Of a DNA stretch of 64,000 nt, positions 51,996-62,621 are shown in pieces. The position numbers and the translations under genes are program-made. Every line of letters begins with the position of its first letter. Positions within the stretch are counted from its first letter, which is position 1. This DNA is from Prorocentrum cordatum. Taxonomy: Eukaryota; Sar; Dinophyceae; Prorocentrales; Prorocentraceae. Below the pieces are notes generated by a model. That model did not search any database. It saw only the letters and a list, made by a program, of their open reading frames with translations, and was not told the DNA's origin. The stretch is taken from assembly GCA_963575745.1 (NCBI GenBank), contig CAUYUJ010003930.1:1-64000 (forward strand), written 5' to 3'.

Positions 51996-52243
51996 TAGAG
52001 GAATGCCGGGACGGTCGGCCCCTGCTCAATCGATGGCCGAGCTGTCGACGCCAAGCCTCTTGCGGTAGCCGAGCACGTCGGGTGGTTGGGGTCCCCCCAG
52101 CTCTGCTTCGCCCAGCGTGTCGCCACCCGTGGAGGTCCGCGGCGCGGACGCTCGCTCCGCTCGGCGGGGGATGGCCACCTGCGAGCCGAGATGCCTGAAG
52201 CTGCAGGTCCTGGATGGTCGTGAGCATCTTGGCCTAGGCTTAA

Positions 52244-52398
52244 GTCGGGCGTGTCCCCCTACAGGGGGATTTTCTACGAAAAATATAAGATAGTCAAAAA
52301 AAAGTACCCCAAAATGGTCAAACAATATTCCAAAAATAGTGCCCAGACTATTTCTGGACTATTTCTGAACATTCCTCCTGTAGAGGGACAGGCCCGAC
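52244..52398. mobile_element. MITE-like element, family F1 (155 bp)
   Basis: Ends GTCGGGCGTGTCCCCCTACA and TGTAGAGGGACAGGCCCGAC, flanked by TTAA/TTTAA. AT-rich interior. Confidence 0.85.
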
Positions 52399-52559
52399 TT
52401 TAAGCCTGGGCGTCGAGAGCCCCGCCCGACGGCGCCCTCGCTGCCGCGGCTGCCCCGCGCGCCGCCGGGGTGGCGGCCACCTTGCGAAGCAGGGCGGCCA
52501 CTGCGACGGCGCGCGATCCTCGAAGCCCACGTGCCTGCACGGCCGCAGGAGCACAGGGA

Positions 52560-52597
52560 GGGAGGGAGGGAGGGAGGAAGGGGGGGAGGGGGGGGGA

Positions 52598-52630
<33 letters not shown>

Positions 52631-52765
52631 AGGAGGAGGAGGAGGAGGAGGAGGAGAGGAGGGGGAGGGGAGGAGGAGGAGGAGGCCTGAGGAGGAGGCC
52701 TGAGGAGGAGGAGGAGGCCTGAGGAGGAGGCAGGAGGAGGAGGAGGAGGAGGAGGAGGAGGAGGA
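52560..52765. repeat. GGGA and (GGA)n tract
   Basis: GGGAGGGAGG then GGAGGAGGCCTGAGG units. Confidence 0.9.
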
Positions 52766-53049
52766 CCCCCGACGGGGCAGGCGCAGCCCTGGCAGCACGT
52801 CGGGCGGAGGCGCCATCCGCCGCGGGAGCGGCCCGCGCGGCGAGCTGGCCTCTTGCGCGCCGTTGCGGAGCACGCGCCGGCCAGCTCAGCGCCCGCCGGC
52901 AGGAGCAGGAGCGGCTGCCAGCTTGGGCCAAGATGGCCTGAGGCGAGATGGCTACGGACCGGAGAGAGGAGGAAGGAGGAGGGAGGAGGAGGAGAACGAG
53001 GAGGATGAGGAGGGAGGAGGGGGGAGGAGGAAGGACGGAAGGAAGCCCG

Positions 53050-53345
53050 GAAGGAATGATGGATAGTAATATCAATATTCTAACTGATCTCATAGCAAGA
53101 AGGGAACCACGAAGATCAGCAGCAGTAATGATAGTACCACTACTGATAATAGTACCAATAGAAATAATGATCGTAACACTAGTAAGAATGAACATACTAA
53201 TACTGAAGACACGAAAAATGGTATGACTGACAAGACTCGTGTTATTATGACGAAAAGAGTGTGAATGCGAATGCGGATGATGAAATACTAAGAATGATAT
53301 TTTTACTCGTGCTACGATTAATAATGAGTGTGTTCCTGACAATAT
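53050..53345. repeat. RNY-periodic AT-rich tract, left half
   Basis: Sequence such as AATGATAGTACC, AATAGAAATAATGAT and ACTAATACTGAA shows a purine-N-pyrimidine triplet rhythm. It continues at 54389-54690 beyond element S. Confidence 0.6.
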
Positions 53346-54388
53346 TCAAAATCCGTAAGGGCTTCGCCCCCTGCCGCCGGCCCCCTCTCTCGGAGAATGG
53401 GCCATGGAAGAGCTAAGTCATGAGGCCTTGGCGCTGTCGTGAAGCAGTATCGAAACTTCATGCGAAGCCGATTCGCAATCAGCAAAACCAACTGATCACA
53501 AGAGGGGTTACCACACCTGGCGATTGGTAAGACGTGTATGGTTTACGGGCTTGGTTACCACACCTTGCGATTAAAGGGCCGAGGGAGTTCTCGCAGTTTG
53601 GGTTACCACGCCTTGCGATGGATGTGCGTGAGGGTGGCACCGAATTTCAGAAATGTGGCAAATCCCCTGTGTTTTTGGACCCTGACCCCGCGGATCTGCG
53701 TGAGGGGTGGCACCGAATTTCAGAAATGTGGCAAATCCCATGTGTTTTTGGACCCTGACCCCGCGGATCTGCGTGAGGGGTGGCACCGAATTTCAGAAAT
53801 GTAGCAAATCCCATGTGTTTTTGGACCCTGACCCCGCGGATCTGCGTGAGGGGTGGCACCGAATTTCAGAAATGTAGCAAATCTAATGTGTTTTTGGACC
53901 CTGACCCCGCGGATCTGCGTAAGGGGTGCCACCGAATTTCAGAAATGTAGCAAATCCCCTGTGTTTTTGGACCCTGACCCCGCGGATCTGCGTGAGGGGT
54001 GGCACCGAATTTCAGAAATGTGGCAAATCCCTTATGTTTTTGGACCCTGACCCCGCGGATCTGCGTGAGGGGTGGCACCGAATTTCAGAAATGTGGCACA
54101 TTCCTGTGTTTTTGGACCCTGACCCCGCGGATCTGCGTGAGGGGTGTCGATTTCGAGCCCCCCTAGCAATTCAGACAACGCGCCCAGGTGAGGCTAAAAA
54201 TCCTGTTTGGGCCTCCCCCCCCCTCGCGCGGTCAATCAACTAGTTACAGTAACCAGCAAGAAGTCAACTAGTTACAGTAACCAGCAAGAAGCAGAACTGT
54301 AACACTGGAAACTACAACCTACGACTGGTACAGGAAACTGCGAATCACGTGCCTCGCAGCCTGGTGGCCCCACAAGGGGGCCGGCGGA
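53346..54388. mobile_element. Satellite-carrying element S, copy 2
   Basis: Starts AATCCGTAAGGGCTTCGCCC, includes a short array of CGATTGGTAAG / GGTTACCACACCTTGCGAT phrases, then about seven 73-bp units (53630-54140, core GACCCTGACCCCGCGGATCT) and a 3' part with TAGTTACAGTAACCAGCAAG repeated, ending GGCCGGCGGATTTT. Terminal sequences AAAATCCG...CGGATTTT are inverted. Confidence 0.8.
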
Positions 54389-54700
54389 TTTTAGGAGTAA
54401 TCAGACTAATGATACCACGAATGATCACAACAATACTCGTAACCATGATAGTAGTACTAATACGAATCGTAGTATCAATAATAGTACTAGTAGTGGTACT
54501 GACCATAGGAATACGAGGTCTAATACGTCGAACGATGATGATACGAAGAGTTATACTCATTATTCTTACTAATAATTCATGAATTCATGAAAAATAGTAC
54601 CAGTTAATAATAATATTGTTACTAATAATCAAACTAAGACGAAAGACCACGAATTCGAATACGAATAAAGAAGAGTAAAGCGAATAATCATAAGAAGACC
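54389..54700. repeat. RNY-periodic AT-rich tract, right half
   Basis: AATACGAATCGTAGT, AATAATAGTACTAGT and similar; same rhythm as 53050-53345. Confidence 0.6.
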
Positions 54701-55011
54701 CAGAGGAGGAGAAGGAGGAGGAGTAGGAAAAGGAGAGCTGCTTCAGGGACCGTGTGCTCCCGTGAGCGGTGCCACACGCGCAGTGAGGCTGGCGGTCTTC
54801 GGCGGCATCGCGATGCTTGGATCCGGCTTGTTGGTCGCGTCGCCCTGCGGGGTTCGGCTCGTCATGCCTCGTCGCCTGGCCGGGTTTGGCTCGCCTGCGG
54901 CGTGGCCCTCCTGGAGGGCGGCCGGGACCTGGGCCCTTGCTCTCCCTCTGCTGTCTCCCGCTCTCCCTCTCCTTTCTCTCGTCCTCCTCTGCGTCTCCCC
55001 TCGTGGGTCAA

Positions 55012-55160
55012 GTCGGGCCTGTCCCTCTACAGGAGGGCTCTTCAAAAATAGTCCAACAACAGTCGAGGGACTTTTTCAGTATGTTTGATCATTTGGGGAT
55101 TATGTTTAGAGTATTCTTATTATTTTGCCCAGTCTCCCCCTGTAGGGGGACAGGCCCGAC
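55012..55160. mobile_element. MITE-like element, family F1 (149 bp)
   Basis: Ends GTCGGGCCTGTCCCTCTACA and TGTAGGGGGACAGGCCCGAC, followed by TTAA. Confidence 0.85.
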
Positions 55161-55909
55161 TTAACTCTTGGGGGGGGGCGCGTCCGGCTCGGGCCCTGAC
55201 CCGCGTCGGGGGTCTGCGGGGCCCCTCGTGGCGTGAGCTCGTTGCTCTCTTCTCTGTCGGCACAGGCCAAGACCTTCAGGCCTGATGGAGCGAGCGGGCG
55301 GGGAGGAGGAGGAGGAGGAGGAGGAGGAGGAGGAGGAGGAGGAGGAGGAGGAGGAGGAGGAGGAGCGAGGGACGAGGGACGAGGAGCGAGGATGAAGAGG
55401 GGGACGAAGTGGGAGGAGGACGAGAGAGAAGGGAGCAGGAGAGAGAGAAAGAGAGAAAGAGAGAGAGAGAGCCCAGGGTCGACGCTCGAGCCGCCACGTG
55501 CGGGAGCGGCAATCGCGCGGAGAGGAGGGGAAGCACCGCGGGCGCTCCGGAAGAGCAGGCCGGGTTGCCCACCGCGCAGCAGGGGAAGGCGGCTACAGCA
55601 GCAACCCCAAAAGAAAGGGAGCCTTCGTGACATCTTCGTTGCGCGCTGACGCGCCGAGGAGTTATTCAATACCGCTGTTTTTCCTGACCTTGCGCCGCGG
55701 AAATATTACTCAAGACCAGCTTTTTCTTCGGGCACCTCCTCTGTGTGTGCAGGGAAAAAAAGAAAGGGAGCCTTCGACGGCTCGCAGACCGAGCCCGCCG
55801 CCTCCTGCCCCTGCGGGGCGCTCCTTGCCCCCTCCTCCTCCTCCTCCTCCTCCTCCTCCTCCTCCTCCTCCTCCTCCTCTTCCCCCCTGCCTCTTCCCTT
55901 CCTCCACAG
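55161..55909. other. End of kinase intron b
   Basis: (GGA)n at 55300-55370, GAGA-rich to 55475, mixed sequence, then (TCC)n at 55828-55880 before the acceptor CCACAG. GAAAGGGAGCCTTCG occurs twice (55612 and 55762), marking a small duplication. Confidence 0.6.
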
Positions 55910-55975
55910 GCGAAGCTGGAGATAGAGCTCTTGGGCAGCCTGTGCGACCACCCGTACGTGGTGCGCTATCTGGAG
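55910..55975 (+). CDS. Protein kinase, helix C exon
   Basis: 22 codons after CCACAG: AKLEIELLGSLCDHPYVVRY LE. LEIELL carries the helix C glutamate position and HPYVVRYLE is the usual beta-4 entry. Joined to the microexon it reads QDAEALEK-AKLEIELL. The donor is not clear (GAG|GGGCC or a GA slightly downstream). Later exons must lie beyond the LINE, outside this window. Confidence 0.7.
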
Positions 55976-55994
55976 GGGCCAGGGAGTTTGGCGG

Positions 55995-56014
55995 GGACGG
56001 CGCGTGGAGGAGGA

Positions 56015-56045
<31 letters not shown>

Positions 56046-56130
56046 GAGGAGGAGGAGGAGGAGGAGGAGGAGGAGGAGGAGGAGCAGGAGCAGGAGCAGG
56101 AGCAGGAGGAGGAAGAAGAAGAAGAAGACA
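55995..56130. repeat. (GGA)n-(GAA)n at LINE 3' end
   Basis: Plus strand GGAGGA then GGAGCA and GAAGAA, next to the ORF2 stop. Could be LINE tail or pre-existing microsatellite. Confidence 0.85.
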
Positions 56131-56192
56131 CTCCCGCGGTCGCGGGTCACCCCCTCGGGGGCCGTCGCCCGAGCGCCCGCGGCCGCGGGCAC

Positions 56193-59100
56193 TCAGTGCT
56201 CGGCGCACGTCGCGCGCGACTCGCAGTAGTGCCCGCAGCCGCTGCGGCCTAACCCCTCGCCGCGCAGGGGGGCAAGGCGGCTCGGGCGGATCGCCCCAGC
56301 CTCCTCCGCGCCGCCCCTGGGTGACACCTCCAGGGCCACAGGCGCCGTGCAGGGGGTACTCCTCGTAGTACCCCATGTGGTATCGTCACCAGCTCCAAGC
56401 ATCTCGACGGGCGCAGCCCGTGTCTGCTGCGGCCTAACCCCTCGCCGCGCAGGGGAAAAGCGGCTAGGGCCGATCGCCCCAGCCGCCTCCGCGCCGCCCC
56501 TGGGAGACACCTCCAGGGCCGCAGGCGCCGTGCAGGGCGTGCACCTCTGAGTACCCCACGTCGTAGCGCCAGCGTCCCCCTGAGCCGCGTCGGGCTCTGC
56601 GCGCGTCCCCTGCGGCCTAACCCCTCGCCGCGCAGGGGAAGACTGGCTGGTGCTGTTCGCCCCAGCCGCCTCCGCGCCGCCCCTGGGAGACACATCCAGG
56701 GCCACTGGCGCCTTGTGTGGAGTACTCCTCATAGTACCCCGCGTCATGTCGCCAGCATCTCCTCCCTGCAATGAGTCGGGCGCTGCCCGTATCCTCTGCG
56801 GCCTAACTCCTCGCCGTGCAGGGGATAGGAGGCTAGGGTGGGTCTCCCTAGCCTCCTCCGCGCCGCCCCTGGGAGGAACATCCAGGGCCACTGGCGCCGT
56901 GCAGGATGTACTCCGCGAAGGGCCCCACCTCGTAGCTCCAGTAGCTCCATGGCGTTTGCCCTCAGAAACAGCTCGCCGTCCTCGCTGCCCCTGGCTGGGC
57001 GTCTCCTTAGCCACTGGTTCCGCCCTTCTTCTCGAGGTACTCCTCGTGGTGCTTGCCAACGCATCCCCAGCCAGGCCTCGAGGCCTGCCATTGACCTCTG
57101 TGCGGCCTCGAGCAGCATGTTTCCCGCTGTGATTGCCGCTGAGCGCCTGGACGCCCATGGTTGCCTCCAACGTCTGCTGCTCGAGAGAACCGCTTGCCCT
57201 TCCCATGGGATTCGGCCCATGGTCCTTCTGCCCGTTCTCAACCCGTCGACCCGAGGCCGCCTGAAAAAGGGCCCAGAGACTTGGTTGCTGTGCTCGTCCT
57301 CGCTGCTGCACCCTTTCAGCGCGCATTTGAGGCACTGCTCCGAGTTCCTTTGTGCCGCTACCGCTCGGTTGGGGCCCTGCTCCTGCCCCCTTTCCGACGC
57401 GGCCCATGGCCAGCTCACTGTCTTTGTCAGGTGGGTGAGGCCCTGCTCCTGCCTCCTTCCCACCTCCTTCGCTCGGCTGAGGCCCTGCTCCTGCCTCCTT
57501 TCCGATGTGTCTGCAGCGTGCTCCATCGTCAGCACCAACTCCGTCTTCGTCGCTCGGGGGTAGGGGTTCACCACCATGCTGTGCAACAGGGGGCACTTCA
57601 TCCCCATGGCGCCACTGAGGAACCGCAGGCTCCGTGGGCGCTAGGGACTCGGCGGGCGTCCTCGTCCCCGTGCAGCCACTTCCCCCTTGTTGGGGCTCGG
57701 CCGCTTCAGGAACTGCGTGTCGCGTGCGTCCGAGGATCGTGTTGTTGTCATCGTCCTGGTCACGCTTCACCTTTTCCTTTGCCTTTATCCTTTCCACTAT
57801 GGCTGCCATCTTGTGCTCGTATCCCGCGGGCTCCGCCATTGCCACGGGGCGGGTGACGCAAGTCTTCGATCTAAGCGGGGGCAGGACCTTGGGCATCATC
57901 CTATGCAGGGGGGTCGTCATGTCCATGTGCCTCGCCAGCGTCTTGTGTGGGCCCAAGCCTCTTCGAAGATTCGTCAGCACTTCAACTCCTTGTCTGGTTG
58001 GCGGCTTGCACTGCCTCCTGAGCTTTTGCCGTCGGCGTTGTTGCGCCCAGGCGCCGCAGCCCACACAGACAAAGACCGTTGGAACCGCCTCGTCGCTGAG
58101 CCCGTCGCCCTTCTGGTTCACCGCCACTAGGTGATGTCCGAGTGGTTGGTTGAGGAAGGCCTTGAGGAACGTGGGGGCGCCAGCGCAACCATTGAGCATA
58201 ACTTCAGTCCCTGGGCAGTTGATCTTCAAACACGCCTTGCATTGGAGACCAAAGTTTCCTTCCTCCCACTGGTGCCATCCGTCAGTACGTGTACTCCTTA
58301 TCCTCTTGATCTGGGCTGTTCGCCGTGTCCAACGCTCGTGGGCATCTCGATCAAACAAGGGAAGTACTGCCGCGACCAGCTTCGCGAAGTTCTTGATCCT
58401 GACACTGGCCGTGTCGATAGCCTTCGCGAAGTCCTCGCTGATAGGTGCATGCATTGCCGCACCAGCTTTGGCTCTCACGTCCGCATAGACATTAGCATCC
58501 GTGAGCCTTCTTGTTGCCATATCCATACAAGCATACTCCTCTCCCGACCGGTGTGCTTTCACGTGCGTCACGCTGCGGAGATGGCGGAACCCAGGCAGGC
58601 TCTGGGCAAATAAGGCCACGCACGCGTATGCCGACTTAGAATGCAACTGCTGCTCGTGCGTGAGGGCCGCCATCCTGACCGTGCCCATGAAGTCCGCATA
58701 ACCATCAGCTGGGCGGTCTGCCACCTGCCCTGTGTACGCGTAGGCAAGGTACTCCGCCATCGCCGAGGACTGCGGTAGTGACGCTGGCACTGGAGCATGC
58801 ATCGTGCACAGTACTTTGTCCGAGTGTGGATCCATTAATGCGATAGCCCATCCAGCACGTTGGAGCTCCATAATGTCTGGCTTCGTACAGCTCCCGTCGA
58901 ACGAAAGCTCCATCTCCAGATCGGTCTCAGCAAGCACTGTGGCAGCCATTGTCTCAGGCGTACAATCGAAGTCGTTGCCATCACCGTCGAGGATTACGCT
59001 GCCAGTACCGATCTGCATGTCAGGAATTTCCCACTCAGGAAAAGCGAAAGCCCCTTGCATGACGACTCGGTCATCCTGCGCTTGGCAGAGCTCCTGGAAG

Positions 59101-62100
59101 AAGGAGTCGGGGATTTCAGCTTCACAGCGTGCTTCTACGACTTCTGGACGAGTACAATCCACCAGCCTATGCACCAGCGTGTCCTCATCCCCGCACTCGC
59201 ACTTGCCGTCCGTAAGATAGCCTTTTTCTTTCGCTTTCTGACGTGTCCATACTCCATCGCAGGCACAGTTCATGATACAGAACTTCTGATATTTGTTGAA
59301 CTTCCTCGACCTCACATGGCGCCGAAGGATATCAAAGTTGACTCTCGTGTAAGGCTGCATTTCCCACTTTTCCGCTAGGGCCTTCTCATGCTGCGCTGCG
59401 AGACCTTGCCTCAGCATCATTTCCAGAAGGCCTGGAGTGAGTTGCCCTACATGCACTTCATCGCCTCGATGGTTTATCCAGATTAGCCCTGTACGCGTCT
59501 GCCACCCAGCACGTTGCACTGAAAGCGCTGCACGTTGTAGGGGGCCACGTGTCTTGCTCCACTGCTTGACCACTCCAGGTTCGGTGACCGCCCTTCGCCA
59601 CCAGGCTTCCAGCAATGCCAGAGGAACAGCTGCAGCTGCGGGCCTGGCTGTGGCGGCCCACACCATCCTTGACCATTGGAGGGCAGGCGCCAGCGCCTGT
59701 GTGGCAGCAGGGTCGCCTAGCAGCACCATCTTCGCGCTCGCGGAGATGCCGCCGTGGTTGGGCTTGACGTGCTTGTTGTAGTCCCTTCTTAACTTCAGGA
59801 GCTCAGCGTCGTTGACCCCGTTGACCTCTACCCCGAAGGTGTACGCAGGCCTCGCGCCCACACGGTAGATCTTCCCAATTCTCTCCGTCTTCTTTGCAGC
59901 TAGCACCTTCTTGAACTTCCGCAGCTTCTTGAGCTTGCCTCCATATACCTTCTGTCTTGCCCGAAACTTGTCACGCGTACCTTTGGTGTTCCGAGCCCTG
60001 CCTCCAGATACATCAGTGCCCAAGTACGCCGTGCTCCTCATGCTGATCTTCGTATCAAGTTGCAGCCGTCGACTGACTTCATCGCTTATGGCCTTGGTGC
60101 TAGAGATTATGGCAAGCTTCTCGTTGATGCTGGCCCCTAGAGCGCGAGCAACCTTGAAGAAGCCTTTGGTAGCATGCACCGCCTGGTCGATCACCATCTG
60201 CTTGCTACTGCTGTTGACGCCAAGGGCGGTGTCGTCGATGTAGGAAGCGAAACGAACGAGCGGATGCAACGTTGTGTACATGTCATACTGCTCGACTGCG
60301 TGGGCCTTTATCACCACATCTGCATACGCATCTCCCGCTGGCAACCCAGCGTTTGCGTGCCTTGGGGCTCCCCCATGGTGGAGTCGCAAGCGTATGATCC
60401 TTGGCCCCTTCCACTGATTGTAAACCACCTTTACTATCGGGACTGGCATGCCAAGGCGCACTAATTTGTCGCGCGCCTGATCCAGCTCGATCGTCTCGTA
60501 ATACTTGCTGTAGTCTGCTACGACCGTGACTACATACCTGTCTTGGCATACATTCTGCTCGTTGTCCGCTGCGAGGGTCCATGCGCTGTCCACTGCGCTT
60601 CTGCCCGCTGCCGCCCCCCAGTAGGGTCGGTCCAACCTTTGCTGGATCATGTCGAGGCTAGGTCGTCTCATCTTCTGCCATACTCTGTACGCCGCCGAGT
60701 ATAGTATGATCAACCTGTGTCCTCCGGTAGCCTTGGGCAGCATTGGCATCACCATCCACGTGAGTTGGATGGGAAAAACACCGATTGCCTCCACCGCCTG
60801 GAAGATGTCACAGAGGCACTCCAGGGCCTCGTCATTCAGGTGTTGAAAGTGTGACGGGTGGATGCCGTCAAGACTGCTTGAGGCCTTAGTGGAGAATGCC
60901 TCCGATGCTGCTCTGATCAAACTTGGACTTGGTCTATCCATGGTACTGCGATCAGGTGCCCACACAAACGGTGCCTCCTCAGACGCCTTCCACAGCTTGT
61001 GGTGCTTGGCTTCCATGTCCAATACGATTTGGTGAGGATGTCCGCTCATTCCATCTGAGGTTGTCGTGCGCACTACCGTCGGCGCCTGCACCTGATTAAG
61101 CTTTGTGATGCGATGGAGACGCCCAGCCCCTCCTGCACATGCAATATCGCACCAGTCCTTCCAGCGAGTAGTGCTGTCGCGGTCTGCCAACTGCTTTGCA
61201 TACTCCATATCTTCTTCACATTCTGCAAGAAATTCATGTAATTCTTCGCTAGATGTTGAGGCACGACCGACCAATCTTCTGGCTCTTGTGACGGAGGCGT
61301 CAAGACGATGACTGATATTTTGGCCCACGTAGTCAGTCTCCAGGAAACCTTGGACTTCATCCGTGCGCTGCCTTTCTTGCACTTGACCACGGCCGTTCTT
61401 GAGCGCAGCAATCCCTTGAACAGCATCTGCAAACCATTGCCAGCCGTCAGCGACTGCCTGGATATCTTCAGCGTATTGACCTTCGTATGCATACGAAATC
61501 CACTTGGGTCGAATCATGCCTTTGAAAGCATCTGGCGCCTTGATGACAGTGCCCGTGATGTGGCCAAGCCGTACTGCAGCCTTGCACGCCCAGAATCCCC
61601 ATGCACGTGAGAGTACTTTCCACGCCACGGCGACTGGTGCAATAGCTGCTTGTCGATAGGCTTCTGCCGCATAGCTCCGCTCAAAATCCCAGTCCGCTTC
61701 ATACCACAATGGTCCCACAACTTTCTCAGCAGCAATCTTTGTCCCTCCAACATATGTAAGGTATTGCATTGTCGTACCGTGACCACACAACGAAAGCTGA
61801 ACAGGGCGGTGCGGTTTCTTATGCCATGTCTTATCTACCTGGCATTTCCTCATCAGCCGCATGGCTCCAGAGCTCAATGCGAAGAAGTCGATCGTCGTTG
61901 CGCTGGTCGGACCCCTGCATGTGATCTGGCCTGGGCTGACGAGCCCGACTTGTGCGTGTACTGGGAACCCTGATGCCTCGACCTCATCGATAGACATATT
62001 CCAGTCGCCTCCAACAATACATGGGTATTGCTGTCCTGCCATCGCAAGCCCTACGTTCATGAGGATCCTAGCGTTCCTCATCGTCATGCCCTCGGCCGTA

Positions 62101-62621
62101 TGCAGGTAAATGTTGAAGACGTTGATAGGCGGCCATCCTTCCAGTTCCACGAGCACGTGCTGAGCTCGGTGGGGTACCAGCTCTGACCCGAATGCGACCT
62201 GCGCGTTCGTCTCGCTTTGTCTTCGAGCGGCCGTGGTATTGGGATACTCAGGGCCTCGTAGCCCAACGCCTTCCCTTGCGAAAATAGCCAGCCCACCTGA
62301 CGGAAGATGCCCATCTGTAGGCTTCCCTGGGATAACCATCATCTGCCACTTTCGGGAGCCAGCCCATGTACAAAGGGCCTCGCATTCCCAGTCCAAGTGT
62401 CCTATTTCTTGCGCTAAAACAACTAGCGCGCTGGTCCTTTCCAATCGAAGCTTAAGCGTGCGCTTCCCTTGACTGGCATTGAATGTCTCGAACAGGTGCT
62501 CGCTTGTCATGGATACAGGTGCAGGTGTCGCACATGTCTTTCCACGTCGTACCATCAGCCCACTGACCCGCGGCGGGATGCTAGGATTTGCACCCTCCTG
62601 TTGGTACTGCGGACACTTCAT
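56193..62621 (-). CDS. LINE ORF2: endonuclease, reverse transcriptase, RNase H
   Basis: About 2142 residues from ATG 62621 (MKCPQYQQEG). The open frame extends upstream to 63869, but that part overlaps ORF1 and is Arg/Ser-rich shadow. Endonuclease of the exonuclease-endonuclease-phosphatase type at 62500-61750: VGGDWNMSIDE, TIDFFA, KPHRPVQL. Reverse transcriptase at 60960-59650: DGIHPSHFQ, VVADYSKYYETIEL (motif A aspartate), GLPAGDAYAD, FASYIDDTALG (YIDD). RNase H from 58920: LELSFDGSC, SSAMAEYLAYA, HVKAHRSG, ANVYADVRAKAGA. Then Cys pairs (LQCKAC, VCVGCG) suggest a zinc-binding segment. The last third is low-complexity, ending in four or five tandem copies of about 61 residues around SPARRGVRPQ. 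Product would copy its RNA into target DNA. No stop or frameshift seen. Confidence 0.9.
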   Translation of the reverse strand: MKCPQYQQEGANPSIPPRVSGLMVRRGKTCATPAPVSMTSEHLFETFNASQGKRTLKLRLERTSALVVLAQEIGHLDWECEALCTWAGSRKWQMMVIPGKPTDGHLPSGGLAIFAREGVGLRGPEYPNTTAARRQSETNAQVAFGSELVPHRAQHVLVELEGWPPINVFNIYLHTAEGMTMRNARILMNVGLAMAGQQYPCIVGGDWNMSIDEVEASGFPVHAQVGLVSPGQITCRGPTSATTIDFFALSSGAMRLMRKCQVDKTWHKKPHRPVQLSLCGHGTTMQYLTYVGGTKIAAEKVVGPLWYEADWDFERSYAAEAYRQAAIAPVAVAWKVLSRAWGFWACKAAVRLGHITGTVIKAPDAFKGMIRPKWISYAYEGQYAEDIQAVADGWQWFADAVQGIAALKNGRGQVQERQRTDEVQGFLETDYVGQNISHRLDASVTRARRLVGRASTSSEELHEFLAECEEDMEYAKQLADRDSTTRWKDWCDIACAGGAGRLHRITKLNQVQAPTVVRTTTSDGMSGHPHQIVLDMEAKHHKLWKASEEAPFVWAPDRSTMDRPSPSLIRAASEAFSTKASSSLDGIHPSHFQHLNDEALECLCDIFQAVEAIGVFPIQLTWMVMPMLPKATGGHRLIILYSAAYRVWQKMRRPSLDMIQQRLDRPYWGAAAGRSAVDSAWTLAADNEQNVCQDRYVVTVVADYSKYYETIELDQARDKLVRLGMPVPIVKVVYNQWKGPRIIRLRLHHGGAPRHANAGLPAGDAYADVVIKAHAVEQYDMYTTLHPLVRFASYIDDTALGVNSSSKQMVIDQAVHATKGFFKVARALGASINEKLAIISSTKAISDEVSRRLQLDTKISMRSTAYLGTDVSGGRARNTKGTRDKFRARQKVYGGKLKKLRKFKKVLAAKKTERIGKIYRVGARPAYTFGVEVNGVNDAELLKLRRDYNKHVKPNHGGISASAKMVLLGDPAATQALAPALQWSRMVWAATARPAAAAVPLALLEAWWRRAVTEPGVVKQWSKTRGPLQRAALSVQRAGWQTRTGLIWINHRGDEVHVGQLTPGLLEMMLRQGLAAQHEKALAEKWEMQPYTRVNFDILRRHVRSRKFNKYQKFCIMNCACDGVWTRQKAKEKGYLTDGKCECGDEDTLVHRLVDCTRPEVVEARCEAEIPDSFFQELCQAQDDRVVMQGAFAFPEWEIPDMQIGTGSVILDGDGNDFDCTPETMAATVLAETDLEMELSFDGSCTKPDIMELQRAGWAIALMDPHSDKVLCTMHAPVPASLPQSSAMAEYLAYAYTGQVADRPADGYADFMGTVRMAALTHEQQLHSKSAYACVALFAQSLPGFRHLRSVTHVKAHRSGEEYACMDMATRRLTDANVYADVRAKAGAAMHAPISEDFAKAIDTASVRIKNFAKLVAAVLPLFDRDAHERWTRRTAQIKRIRSTRTDGWHQWEEGNFGLQCKACLKINCPGTEVMLNGCAGAPTFLKAFLNQPLGHHLVAVNQKGDGLSDEAVPTVFVCVGCGAWAQQRRRQKLRRQCKPPTRQGVEVLTNLRRGLGPHKTLARHMDMTTPLHRMMPKVLPPLRSKTCVTRPVAMAEPAGYEHKMAAIVERIKAKEKVKRDQDDDNNTILGRTRHAVPEAAEPQQGGSGCTGTRTPAESLAPTEPAVPQWRHGDEVPPVAQHGGEPLPPSDEDGVGADDGARCRHIGKEAGAGPQPSEGGGKEAGAGPHPPDKDSELAMGRVGKGAGAGPQPSGSGTKELGAVPQMRAERVQQRGRAQQPSLWALFQAASGRRVENGQKDHGPNPMGRASGSLEQQTLEATMGVQALSGNHSGKHAARGRTEVNGRPRGLAGDALASTTRSTSRRRAEPVAKETPSQGQRGRRAVSEGKRHGATGATRWGPSRSTSCTAPVALDVPPRGGAEEARETHPSLLSPARRGVRPQRIRAAPDSLQGGDAGDMTRGTMRSTPHKAPVALDVSPRGGAEAAGANSTSQSSPARRGVRPQGTRAEPDAAQGDAGATTWGTQRCTPCTAPAALEVSPRGGAEAAGAIGPSRFSPARRGVRPQQTRAAPVEMLGAGDDTTWGTTRSTPCTAPVALEVSPRGGAEEAGAIRPSRLAPLRGEGLGRSGCGHYCESRATCAEH
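56235..56985 (-). repeat. 183-186-bp tandem repeats inside ORF2
   Basis: CTGCGGCCTAACYCCTCGCC begins units at 56242, 56427, 56610 and 56796. Unit lengths are near multiples of three, so the frame is kept; each encodes SPARRGVRPQ ... TPxxAPVALxVSPRGGAE. Confidence 0.9.

Larger units (their letters stand above)
51091..55909 (+). other. Kinase intron b, 4.8 kb of inserted elements
   Basis: GC-AG intron. Contains F6 (51831-51995), two F1 copies (52244-52398, 55012-55160), GGA tracts, element S (53346-54388) and (TCC)n up to the acceptor. Confidence 0.65.
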
